This document shows positions 20,645 to 31,700 of a DNA stretch of 64,000 nt, piece after piece; the stretch's first letter is position 1, and each line of letters opens with the position of its first letter. Both the position numbers and the translations under genes were made by a program. Source of the DNA: Ciona savignyi (lineage: Eukaryota; Chordata; Ascidiacea; Phlebobranchia; Cionidae); the NCBI GenBank assembly GCA_000149265.1, contig CH003266.1:1045476-1109475 (forward strand). The letters are read 5' to 3'. The notes beneath the pieces were generated by a model that saw nothing but the letters and a program-made list of their open reading frames with translations, made no database searches and had not been told where the DNA came from.

Positions 20645-21777
20645 ATGGGTAAAAAGGATTCACTTAACAGAGGAAACAATGTTGAAACTTATAGGAAGCG
20701 GATTGGTAAGTAATTATTTTGCAAATGCATTAATTTATGGAGATTTACTTGGGAGAGTGTTTGAATTAGGGCAATGCTAAAAGAAGGGAAGGAGGGAAAC
20801 TGCTCACTAAAATTACGGAAACTAATTTTAACCCATCCCTAAACACTAATCTCAACCCCAAAACTAGCCCTAACTTTAGCCATATGTTTAAAACTAACCC
20901 TAATGTCATAATCTTCATTTTAGCATGCAGTTTCCCTCCTTCCTTTCTTTTAGTTTTCGCCTTTGAATTACTGTCTGGCATTTGCAGGGAAGCAAGAATA
21001 TCAGCGAAACAAAGTTTCTGTTAAATCATTAAAAGATACAGCAGATGCAAGGCAATCAGCCATTGGAATACAGGTATCTATTATAAATATTGTTTTATTG
21101 TTGTAATAAAATTGACACTGGTTAACTAAAATTTGGAGATTATGGTGTATGAAAAAAAAATTTAGTTATTTTAAAATGTTTTAAATGTAAAAAAGTCATT
21201 ACTTGAATTCACATCGAAGTTTTTACTGTTTACGCACACAACCCAGTATGGAAAGTACGGCAGCTGCACACTCGAGTTTTATTTTCCCCTGCGTCTTTGC
21301 ACACTTGGGTAATTTCACAACATACCTGTAAACCTACCTCTGGACCTCGGGTAATTTACTGTCAGTACATTTTTTGTTATGTAGCCGACCCTATGTTACG
21401 TAGATAGATATGTTAGCTGACGGACACGATAGATTTAGAATAGAATAATATGTTTGTTTAAGATTTTGGTAAAACAGTAATAAAAAGGAGATTGTGTGCA
21501 CACTTAAAGTGTGCACTCTTGAACGTTTGCACACTGCACACTTAAATATTTGGTGCGTGCACACTCGAGATCTCGGCGAAAATTGTCGTACTTTCCATAC
21601 GGGCACACAACCCTGTTAAAAACGTCATGGTTTTCTCAGTGCAGTACACTTAAAATTCAATAAAAAATAATAATTTCAAATCTCTTTTTTCAGGAAGTTC
21701 TTTTGGTTGTGCTCGCAATCTTTATACTACTAGCATCGTTATATCTAATGTTCTTTATCTCATTTTTAAAAGAATGA
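20645..21777 (+). CDS. TRIQK: TRIQK-like small membrane protein, 3 exons
   Basis: Exons 20645-20705, 20988-21073 and 21694-21777 join to 76 residues. The N-terminus 'MGKKDSLNRG' and 'YRKRIGKQEYQRNK' align with the triple QxxK/R region of vertebrate TRIQK, followed by 'AIGIQEVLLVVLAIFILL', one hydrophobic TM segment at about residues 48-72. The name-giving motif is partly eroded: the first two Gln positions are Thr and Arg, while the spacing of K/R is kept. TRIQK is an ER membrane protein of poorly known function; that is family knowledge, not visible here. The C-terminal acidic tail of the vertebrate protein is missing. Both introns contain a MITE with a clear target duplication. Too small for simple ORF calling but the exon joints and identity are convincing. 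Confidence 0.87.
20769..20961 (+). mobile_element. MITE with 9-bp target duplication (TIR family 1)
   Basis: Flanked by perfect TTTGAATTA direct repeats (20760-20768 and 20962-20970). Terminal inverted repeats include gggaaggagggaaactgc and gcagtttccctccttcc. The interior, read on the minus strand, contains 'ttttggggttgagattagtg', a core shared with other MITEs here. No coding capacity. A 9-bp duplication suggests a MULE-like transposase. Confidence 0.85.
21244..21602 (+). mobile_element. MITE with about 10-bp target duplication
   Basis: Direct repeats gcacacaacc at 21234-21243 and 21603-21612. Terminal inverted repeats cagtatggaaagtacg and cgtactttccatacgg, with inverted 'gcacactcgag' inside. 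One end of the same family (minus orientation) recurs at 42042-42106. Non-coding, in TRIQK intron 2. Confidence 0.82.
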
Positions 21778-22137
21778 ATGTAGTTGGGGCCGGCAAGTAT
21801 ACGTCATTAGGATTAGCAGAAATCACAACATTACTATATAGTATTAGTTTCTAAGCTTTCGCAAGTAGAGTGACTACTGTACTTTTCCTTTCCTGACATT
21901 TAAATTTGTAGCAATATATTTTTCTTGCTTATTTTATAATTTTATGTTTTAATATAGATTACACAGTTTTTACTAAACATTGTATTAAACTTCTGTTACA
22001 GAGCAATTGATTAATTTGAAGCAATTGAATGTGAAATAACTTTTTACTTAAAGTTTCACCTGTACCGTATTTTAAGAATGAAAAGTTTTATTGTACTATT
22101 TTGAATTTTAGTAATATAGTATAATTTTGTGTATATC

Positions 22138-22143
22138 AATAAA
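22138..22143 (+). promoter_or_regulatory. possible TRIQK polyadenylation signal
   Basis: AATAAA 361 nt after the stop, in AT-rich DNA; plausible 3' UTR end. Confidence 0.4.
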
Positions 22144-22319
22144 TGCTATTTTAAATATATTAGTTCTGCTTTTTAAATAGCCAAGCCATTTAGAGTTTTA
22201 ATAATCTTTAATTTATTCATCACACTTTATCTAGAATTAAGGATCTCTTTTACTTAAAAATCAATTTCATATTTGTTTTCACAATACATATGGTATCTGC
22301 CGGTGTTCTCAGTTTTGAT

Positions 22320-22410
22320 GTAAATTGATTTTGGCGATAACTGGATGTTTGTTAATGATGATCCACATTCTGCCAGGCAGATGGTAATTGGCAGTATTGC
22401 CAGTTGATGT
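22320..22410 (+). repeat. conserved 90-bp block, copy 1
   Basis: Shares 'taaattgatt', 'gtttgttaatgatgatc', 'ggcagatggt' and 'attggca' in order with 23834-23922. Contains two short palindromes, ctgccaggcag and tggcagtattgcca. Confidence 0.55.
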
Positions 22411-22787
22411 GTTTACATTCTCGACAGTTTACTCCGGACTACATTTTGTACAAAACAATGGTATAGCAAAATAACTATAGGATAAAGTTCTTGGTTGTAT
22501 CCTAGGTATGGAAAAGTGTTTGAGCAGTGTTATAAACCCCAATGATTTAAATTTTTGTCATTATATAGCTAAACTACAACTTACATTTACAAAATGGAGA
22601 GTTTCCCCATAAAACCTCCTGAATTTGATAGTAGATCCTGTGGCTTCCAGGTATTTTGAAGTAATTGCGCAAGTGTGGACAGTCGCATAATCGTCTTACC
22701 TGCTTGTCAGTCGTTTACACTATTGGACACCTCTGGCTTAACCGCATTTGTTGCAATGCTTGCTCTGATACCTATCATATAAGGCTT

Positions 22788-23075
22788 ATAGGATAGGATA
22801 TTCATCTTTATCCCCGTGAATGGGAAAACCAAGGGGGTTAATACACGGGCAATCAGATCACCTCGCGCCCATCGTCGGGTTACCGGAGCTATTGCAGTGT
22901 GTTGTATATGATAGACACGTTTCTTCAATTTGGTAGAACCCATTAATCCGCTGGGTTCAGGCAATGTCCGTAAAGTGCCTTGCCCAAGGACACAACCGAC
23001 TAGCTAGCGACCAGTTTCGCACCTGCAACCTTTCGATTGAAAGGCGACGCACCGTTAGACCAACGGGCCGGACCA
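22788..23075 (-). mobile_element. SINE family A, full length
   Basis: Tail 'ataggataggatattcatc' at left, head 'ccaacgggccggacc' at right. Confidence 0.87.
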
Positions 23076-23833
23076 TTATAAGCTTATATTATAAGCAATG
23101 CAACTGTGCCATTTAAATAAGTACCGGTATTTTGGGGAGTTACAATGATGGTAATTCCACAATGGTTGTACGATTGGTTACCGGGGCTATTACAGTGTGT
23201 TGTACATATGATATGGACGATTCTTCACTCAACAAATAATTATCAAACTAATTTTTAATTCGGTTTTTATGTTCAAATGTGTGTGGACTACCAGTTCACA
23301 GCGACCATACAACACGATTAACAGATATGTGACATTTGAAATAAGTGCAAAGTCCAAGTAGCCTTTTAGAAAAATTAATTTCTATGCAAACATTAATGTT
23401 TGTATGGGGTCCGTGACCGTGACAGGTTAAAGCCTTGGCCGCTCTCGACTACCCTGGTAAAAAAACAATTCAAACCAGAACCCAGCAACCATAGAACGTG
23501 CTGATTTAAAAATTTCGGACGACGATTTTAGGGCCGTTCTACGAATATCAACGGGGTGGAAGCATATTGATATTATCTATAGAATTAAGTCAAATCGCTG
23601 ACAAAATTGTAAGTAGCGCGTTTAATAAACTACAATTTTTTTCATACAATAACACCCATTGTTTTGCTTATACATTGTGTTTACCAAAATATTAGCACCA
23701 GGATGGGATTTAATCCGTTTTGAAACACATTATTTAAAGCAATTTGGGTGCTGGGGTTCTCTTATCAATCAAAATCAGTTTCAATATTTAATTCAACAAC
23801 ACATATCGAATATTTACTAACTATTATCTCCAT

Positions 23834-23922
23834 TTAAATTGATTTATTTCAGGACTGCCCGTTTGTTAATGATGATCTATTACCTGCTTGGCAGATGGTC
23901 ATTGGCAATATCGCAAATTGAT
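23834..23922 (+). repeat. conserved 90-bp block, copy 2
   Basis: Partner of 22320-22410, same order of blocks with about one change in five outside them. The first palindrome is disturbed here (ctgcttggcag). Confidence 0.55.
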
Positions 23923-24254
23923 TTTTTCATATCTAAGTTCGGCTTTAATGTAATTTACTTTTATGCCTGACCACGTTTATATATGAGTTTTTCAGGACAC
24001 GGCGGGAGAGCAGTTATAATATTATCATAAGCCACTACAGAGTAGTTTTAAAATCACGGCCTCCTGCTGCACAGGGTAATATATTATTAAATGATGTTGC
24101 AGAGTTGTTCCAGCAACCGCGACTTGATCGTTTTTTAATAGAGTATAATGTATGTGTATAACGATCTCAGCTGTATTATACTGCAGTTAACTAAAAGAGT
24201 GTTACGGAAATATGTTTTTTATTTACATTGTTATCCTATAAAACAAAATGTATG

Positions 24255-24393
24255 AGGCGCCGTTTGTAAAAACTGACTTTTCTGCCGATTTAGCTAAATC
24301 GTCAACTTTTCTGCTGATTTAGCTAAATCGTCACCTTTTTTTAACGATTTACCTAATTGGCAGAAAACTTGAATTTTTACAAACGGCACCCCA
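24255..24393 (+). mobile_element. hairpin MITE before GPCR copy 3
   Basis: Ends 'gcgccgtttgtaaaaa' and 'tttttacaaacggcaccc' are inverted copies. The arms also contain inverted 'cttttctgcc' and 'ggcagaaaa', and the left arm holds a tandem 'gatttagctaaatcgtcaac' pair. The right end lies 53 nt before the GPCR start codon. Confidence 0.7.
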
Positions 24394-24445
24394 TAAAAAT
24401 GTTCCAATACAGACTTCGATAGGACTTGGCTTATGATTTTATAAA

Positions 24446-26938
24446 ATGGATGATGACAAAGAACTAGCTGTGGTTGACCGAAAGTTTAGCATGAATTCGA
24501 CGGCCCAAGTGGATACCGATTTGTGTGGCTTCCCGCCATTTTGTAGCATCCTTGCAATTGTGGACTGCAACAGTGTTGTGCTATCTGCTTGTAAGTCATG
24601 TAGTATGTTTGGTGCCTCTGTATTTGCAGCATGTGTTGCATTGCTTGGTATCGCTATCGTGTCGGGTAATGCACTTGTTCTAATTGTATCCCGTACCATG
24701 CAAGGAAGATCAAAGTTAAATGCAATTAAAGGTTCATTGGCCGTTGCAGATATGTTAACTGGTGAGAAAAAGTTTTATTTTAAAGGAATGTATATCAAAA
24801 TATACCATTTGTAATATTTACCTTACAGGTATTCAAATTCTCGTCATAACAATGTATAACTTTCTCTGGACAATAAACTCAACATCCGAGCAAATCAACC
24901 GCGTAAATCTATCTTCTCGTAATTCACCACACGCAATTGCAGGTAAAAGACATAGGATAGGATAAGTTTATATTTATCCCCGTGAATGGAAAAACCTAGG
25001 GGTTAACATACGGACAATCGTCAGAATATACCTCGCACCCACCGTCGGGTTACCGTAGCTAATGCAGTGTATTATGTATGATTCACACGTTCCTTAAATT
25101 TAGTAGAACCCATAAATCTGCTGGGTTTAGGCAATAACCGTAAAGTTCCTTGCCCAAGGACACAACCGATATCGTCCAGTTTCACACCTACAACCTTTCG
25201 ATTAAAACACGACGCACTTAACCGCCAGACCAACCGGACGGACATACGTTAAAATAGGCGCAACAACCATTTTTTACTATCTTTCACAGGGGGAATATTT
25301 TTTTTCATTACTTATGTTGCTTCGCTGTGCCATTTGCTCTTCCTCAGTATTGAGCGCTTGTACGCCATCAACTGGCCAATTAAATACAAAATGCAGAAAA
25401 CAAGAACGATTCACATTTGTCTGGCAATCACGTGGGGCATCGCTGTTTTGATCGCTGCACTTCCAAGTAATTGATATGTTGCCTTCTTGGCAAATTCGTA
25501 TTGTGTAACATATAAAATGCATTTTATAGGTTGGTTTCGAGGTAGTTTTCATTTCACCTACTACCACGTCGTTTTTCTGTTTTACCCGGCAGTTGATATA
25601 TCCGATGGTCACAGTTATCTGCCAGAAACATTCTTTATGGTTTTTCTTTTGACTCCCTATGTGCTAACAGTAAGTTTAAATTAAACACATATGTGTTGTG
25701 AAAATGCGTTAATTTATATCCCTGTAGTAATACGTGTAGGTTTCCAGGAAGTTATTGCTTGCCCTGTAATCAACTATAATCATGCCAGCATGTGTGTAAT
25801 AATCATTTACCTTGGTATGTAACATTCTTTGCGTTCAATTTGTTTTATATAACCCGACATGTTTCGCCTTAAATTTATTCACTACCAAGTACCTTCAATA
25901 CGAATACAAGAATATGTTATAATGCTCTTACGGGCCCATAATTTATCATTATTACTTATGTTCCGTATAGGTTTTGGTAATTGTTATAACTACTGTACTG
26001 GTACAAAGAACACTGCGCGAGAATCGTATCCTTAAGCAATCGACATCTGTCGCGTTTAAACAGGCAGCATCTCGAAAAGAACGCAAGATTTTGTTTACAG
26101 TGTCCATCATGGTAGCTGGATTCACAGTTACAACAGGTGCATTTTAACGTTTTTTTTATTTGACTATACGTTGACATAAATTTTCCAGTAACCATGATAA
26201 AAAATATATTTAGATTAATAATAAAAAAGGGATATTATTTGTTTACAATAACCATAAAATAACCTCCCTTAATGATTAAAGCCTATATAGTCCAGGGATG
26301 CCCAGCCTTTTATAGTAGTGGGCCGCATTGTCACTTAAAATAATTCAATGGGGCGCAGAACCTATTAAATTCAATGGGCCGCAGAGTCTTATAGTTATAT
26401 ATATACAATCCTGTATTCGAGTTTCTCTTATACTATATAGCCTACTATTACTGCGACCCAAAAAGGTGACTGATACGTTTTAATTAGGCTAAGATTCAAA
26501 GTTAAAATACTACGTGAAGTGAAAATGACTAGCAGGCCGAAAAAAAATCTTAGGCGGCCCGCAGGTTGGACATCCCTGCTATAGCCGTTTTGTGATACTA
26601 ATACATAGTGACGTTTAAGTTAACTTTATATTTTAGTTCCTTTGGTCGTGATTCTCTCTCTGCTGTACGTGAACTATTTGGATTGTAGTACCATATCAAG
26701 ACCATACCTTATTGGGTTTTATACAAGCATGGCTAACAGGTAAGCCCATAGTAGAAGAGATTACTTGGCTCTGATGTTTTTTCATTCTCATTTTTCAAAA
26801 CAAAATTTCCACAGTGTAGTAAACGTACTGGTGTACAGCTTTCGCGACGAAAATTTTAGAAAGGCCGTTTTGCAAATGACTGCTGGGTGGAAACAGAAAG
26901 TAATTTCATCTATGAAGTTTGGTTCAAACACTGAATAA
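24446..26938 (+). CDS. rhodopsin-class GPCR, tandem copy 3, intact, 7 exons
   Basis: Exons 24446-24761, 24829-24942, 25290-25466, 25530-25669, 25971-26136, 26637-26739, 26815-26938 give 379 residues in one frame. N-terminal MNST glycosylation site and five Cys before TM1. TM1 carries 'GIAIVSGNALVLIV' (conserved Asn), TM2 'GSLAVADMLTG', TM3 'SIERLYAINWPIKYKM', TM7 'SMANSVVNVLVYSF' (NPxxY altered to NVxxY), and a basic tail after helix 8. There is no Cys at the top of TM3. Compared with copies 1 and 2, the second exon is split by an extra intron (24943-25289) that is almost wholly a SINE. Function unknown; class A plasma-membrane receptor by topology. A possible polyadenylation signal follows ten bases after the stop. 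Confidence 0.88.
24953..25246 (-). mobile_element. SINE family A filling GPCR copy 3 intron 2
   Basis: Full-length minus-strand copy inside a 347-nt intron, leaving about 50 nt of non-SINE intron, the usual length of a minimal intron here. Confidence 0.87.
25694..25835 (+). repeat. dispersed repeat, copy in GPCR copy 3 intron 4
   Basis: Begins 'gttgtgaaaatgcgtt' and contains 'gcatgtgtgtaataatcatt' and 'ggtatgt.acattcttt', shared in order with 34678-34813. Confidence 0.65.
26293..26578 (+). mobile_element. hAT-like MITE, second family
   Basis: TIRs cagggatgcccagcc and ggttggacatccctg, with inverted 'gtgggccgc' and 'gcggcccgc' inside. No exact 8-bp target duplication is visible. In GPCR copy 3 intron 5. 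A second copy is at 58994. Confidence 0.75.
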
Positions 26939-28757
26939 ATTATCAAAAATAAACAAACAAAAATACATTTTTCGTAGCAATAGCTACTTTGTGGAATTGT
27001 AAATATTTATACTTTCGTGTGCAATTTAGTAAACATAATCCGCTGCAGGTTTTGATCTTTTGAAAACGTTTATAATTCAAGCTTATGGTGTGTTATTTTA
27101 CCATCAAAAGCAATATATATCATATAGATGAGTTTAAACTTACATTTGTACGAATTCAACCATGTTATATCCATGTTCTGTGAAACAAGTGCATTCGTGT
27201 TGGCCAACAACAATCTAACAAAAAAAATTATGATTGAAATATAACCGTGTTCGCAAATGTTCCAAAATGTTTTTTAACTCTATAGAGTTAGGAATTGAAT
27301 ATCATCGTAATATTACCAAAGGTGACACAATACGTAGGGATACAGCCTATTTTTTCTGTGTATTTAAAGTTTTTATTGCGATTTTGTTATTTTAAGTTAC
27401 GATAACCCATTTCGTACAACGTGAAAATGCTGCCTTATAATTATGTTATATACATAATAATACCTAGCGGATTAATGGGTTCTACAAAATTGAAGGAACG
27501 TGTCTATCATATACAACACACTGCAATAGCTCCAGTAACCCGACGATGGGCGCGAGGTGATCTGACGATTGCCCTTGTAATAATCCCCTTGGTTTTCCCA
27601 TTCACGGGGATAAACATGAATATCCTATATCCTATGTGAGGATGTTGTTGTACTCGATGACTTTCTGGGATAAGTTTAAAGAAAATAGACAGCTGGTCCC
27701 GAAATAACGTCTACTTAACATAAAGTAATCGAATCGTGGTGGACAATGTTATCATTATTTTTATATGCTAGTGAATTCTGGGGATTCCCCTATTGTGATT
27801 TATCTCAAATGTTCCGATCCACATCGATTACATACATTACGTTTCAACATGATTGCTCATTTTCTAGGAGATTATATATAATTTTATGTAGTAAACTTAA
27901 TTATTTTAAAAATATTGTGTTTCGTTCTTTTATACTCGTATGTATTTACAACTTTAATTTAAAATTTTTAATATAGTCCATTCCAGGTCTGAGCAAGCAT
28001 TCAGTTAACTATACCGGTGTCAATTATTTTTTTGTTCTGTAGGGAATTACCCGTCTTCTGTTTGGATAACTTAATTTTGTTAAAAACACACAAAACAAAA
28101 CTGCCACGAGCGAAAGGCAGAAACAAAATTAAAACAATACACGTTGCCCTCGGATTTGAAAGATATTGTTCTTGAAAACAAAAGGGCCATGAGTTGACTT
28201 AAATACATGGCATGCGCTATAAGAATGAATGGTTTTGAACTAAATAGAAATAGAAATCTTCGATTTAAACAGCGTAAAGTTGTCCATACTTGTAAAATAT
28301 AATGGATCTGTAATAATAGGCTATACAAACCAGGACAATAAAACCAACTATGATCGTTTCACATCATAAAGCCGTCCGGCTGTAATTCCACACCATGAGG
28401 TTTGTATTAAAAGAATGTCTTATATAAATGAAGGTTATTTCGTTACGGTGTGAATTTGTGTTGCGAGTATAGAATAAAGCCATGTTGTATTCATCAAGCT
28501 TTTCAGTTTGTCGACTGACTAGGCAGGCGGTTTTTTTCTGTAAATTTAGAAAGATTTGTAGTTGACATTTTATCATGACTAATCGACATTTTATCATGTG
28601 TTTGTGAGGTTACAAGTTGAATCTATTTAAAATTGGAATAATTGTTTAGTTTGAGCTATACAGATTCCCTATAAATATCGCCCTTATTGCGATTTAAAAA
28701 AAAGGTTTACAAAAAATCGTGTTTTTTGCTACGACAGGCACATAAGCTGCAATAAAA
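26939..28757. other. intergenic region before MOXD
   Basis: AT-rich; contains one 5'-truncated SINE. No supported gene, and the short open frames show no motif. Confidence 0.6.
27466..27637 (+). mobile_element. SINE family A, 5'-truncated
   Basis: Starts at 'agcggattaatgggttctac' and ends 'aatatcctatatcctat'. Confidence 0.83.
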
Positions 28758-31700
28758 ATGCTAAGGTATGTATATTTTCTTTCTCTGTTGGTTGTTGGTT
28801 TTGGACAACAAAGCCCGACAACTAATTACACGTATAGTTTAAACGTTGGCGTGAACGGTAAACTGTACTGGAACCTCGTAAATGGGACACATATTCAATT
28901 GGAGGTAATTCTACACTCTGACTACAAAGCCGTGAATTTCCAAACAATATATATTTTATATTTATAGATCCATATGCAAACCGCCGGATGGATTGGGTTC
29001 GGCATTTCACCAACTGCCGGTATGACAAATGCAGATATATATGTTGGTTGGGTGAAAGATGGAATGGGACACATTACGGTATTTCTTATTTTTTGATGTA
29101 TGTTTTACACAATGGAGTTTTATCATGACAAACTGCAGGACCGCCATGCTACCGCTAACATTTTCCAGCGAAAGACACCCTTCTTATTTATTGATGTATG
29201 TTTTACACAATACAGTTTTATTAAGTTATGACAAACTGCAGGACCGCCATGCTACCGCAAACATTTTCCCACCGAAAGACACCGAACAAGACGTGGAACT
29301 TTTAGCATCGTCAGAATGCAACGGCTGGACGATGTTAAAGTTCATACGCCAACTAGCGGCATGTGAAGCGAACTTCGATAGAGCGATAACGGTTAGGTTT
29401 TGTTCTCTTCGTTTTAGGAGGAGGATAGGATATTCATGTTTATCCCCGTGAATGGAAAAACCAAGGGGGTTAACACATGGGCAATCGTCAGATCACCTCG
29501 CGCCCATCGTCGGGTTACCGGAGCTATTGCAGTGTGTTGTATATGATAGACACGTTCCTTCAATTTGGTAGAACCCATTAATCTGCTAGGTTCAAGCAAT
29601 GTCCGTAAAGTGCTAGGCCAACGGGCCGGACAAATCCGTTATGAAATTAAATTATGCAATCAGGATTGTGTATAAAAGGATACAATGATTATTCCTGCAC
29701 AATTATAGTTGAACATTTATATTGCACGCTAGGAAAATCATTTTGGGTTACCACAAACTAATCAACTATTTTTTTGTATTTGTTCTTGACTTTAACCATG
29801 CCTTACATTTCTCTATCCGTAACCATTTTTTTAAAAATATTTTTTAGCGCCGAATATTTTTTAAGAGCCGATATTTCTGGGCTGGTAAGGGTCATTTTTT
29901 TAAAATTGTAAAGAAAGTTGTAAAGAAATACATTAAACCAGAAAAAGAACAAATGTATTCTACTTACCCCGAGTTACCACACGAAATCCCCCAAAATATA
30001 AACTTAATAAGAAAATCATATTCTGCATAGGCAGTTCCCCATGTAATTGTTTTTGTTCACACTCCGAAGTGTCAAATTGGTTGGCTTCCGTAATTAGGAT
30101 TGGGTTGCATTTGTAGGAAGATACACTAAAGATTATTTGGGCGTATGGAACAACTGATCCGACTGGAACTGACATTCTTGCAGCAAATTATCATGGAATT
30201 CAAAATAGAGGTACCACTATCCCCTTTTCACTTTTGTATAGGATAGGATATTCATCTTTATCCCCGTGAATGGGAAAACCAAGGGGGTTAACACACGGGC
30301 AATCGTCAGATCACCTTGCGCCCACTGTCGGGTTACTGGAGCTATTGCAGTGTGTTGTATATGATAGACACGTTCCTTCAATTTGGTAGAACCCATTAAT
30401 CCGCTGGGTTCAGGCAATGTTCGTAAAGTGCCTTGCCCAAGGACACAACCGACTAGCTAGGGACCAACTTAAAAGTCGAGAGTTCTTCATAAATTCCCTT
30501 TTCGTTTTATTGTTTCCGTGTTTAAATAACCTAGGTTTGAATTTATGTCATTTCTTAATGTTTCTCTGTAAGGCTATAGTATTGCAGACTAATATTTGAC
30601 TACAAAATTCCTTCTTTTAAAATTATTTTGTCACATTGAACAATTTAATGTATGAAACAATACTATAATAATTCTTCGCTTAATTTTGTATAGACTTACT
30701 TTTGTTGTCTGCCTACAAAAGTCAAATACACACATCCTTCAGAAACTAAGTAAAAACATTCAGAAACAGTATTGAAGCATATGGGTTTTAGTGTTCAAAA
30801 CTGATCGTAACATTTTGTTAGGCACCCAGAATTTCATTCCCCTTCAAGCTATTCCAACTGCTCAACTTGCACCTGTGGCTGGTGAAACTCTGTTCACGTT
30901 CGATTTGGTGAATTCGAACTTTGCGGTTCCTGCAATGGATACTTACTATAGCTGCCGTATGCTTGCTTTTCCAACACTAACTTCGAAGCACCATATTGTA
31001 AAGGTACGTGTAATGCCGGTACCTCTAAATACTACAGGACCGCTTGGATCGCATGGATCGCTTAGAGCGCTTGAATTGCTTACTATACTTTGTAATTACA
31101 AAAGCCATGATATTAATGTTAGAGTCGGGGTTAAAGTTAGTTTTGGGGTTGAGATTAGTGTTTGGGACAGGGTTAGAATTACTTTCCATAGCAATCTAAG
31201 TGATCTAAGCGATCCAAGCGCTCCAAGCAGTCCTGTAGTATTTAGAGACACTCCGAGTAATGCTTATGTATGAAAGACGAAAGTTGTAAGTACTTCAAAC
31301 ATATTTTGTTTAATTTCAGTTGTAAGTACTTCAAACATATTTTGTTTAGTTTCAGTTGTAAGTACTTCAAACATATTTTGTTTAATTTCAATTGTAAGTA
31401 CTTCAAACATATTTTGTTTAATTTCAGTTGTAAGTACTTCAAACATATTTTGTTTAATTTCAGTTGTAAGTACTTCAAACATATTTTGTTTAATTTCAAT
31501 TGTAAGTACTTCAAACATATTTTGTTTAATTTCAGTTGTAAGTACTTCAAACATATTTTGTTTAGTTTCACTTGTAAGTACTTCAAACATATTTTGTTTA
31601 ATTTCAATTGTAAGTACTTCAAACATATTTTGTTTAATTTCAGTTGTAAGTACTTCAAACATATTTTGTTTAATTTCAGTTGTAAGTACTTCAAACATAT

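Larger units (their letters stand above)
21778..24445. other. intergenic region between TRIQK and GPCR copy 3
   Basis: Holds the TRIQK 3' UTR (AATAAA at 22138), a SINE, two copies of a conserved block of about 90 bp and a hairpin MITE just before GPCR copy 3. No supported gene. Confidence 0.6.

Noticed and set aside
20822-20915. CCCTAAC / GGGTTAG runs as interstitial telomere repeats
   Set aside because: They occur irregularly inside MITE cores with matching flanks, not as tandem hexamers.
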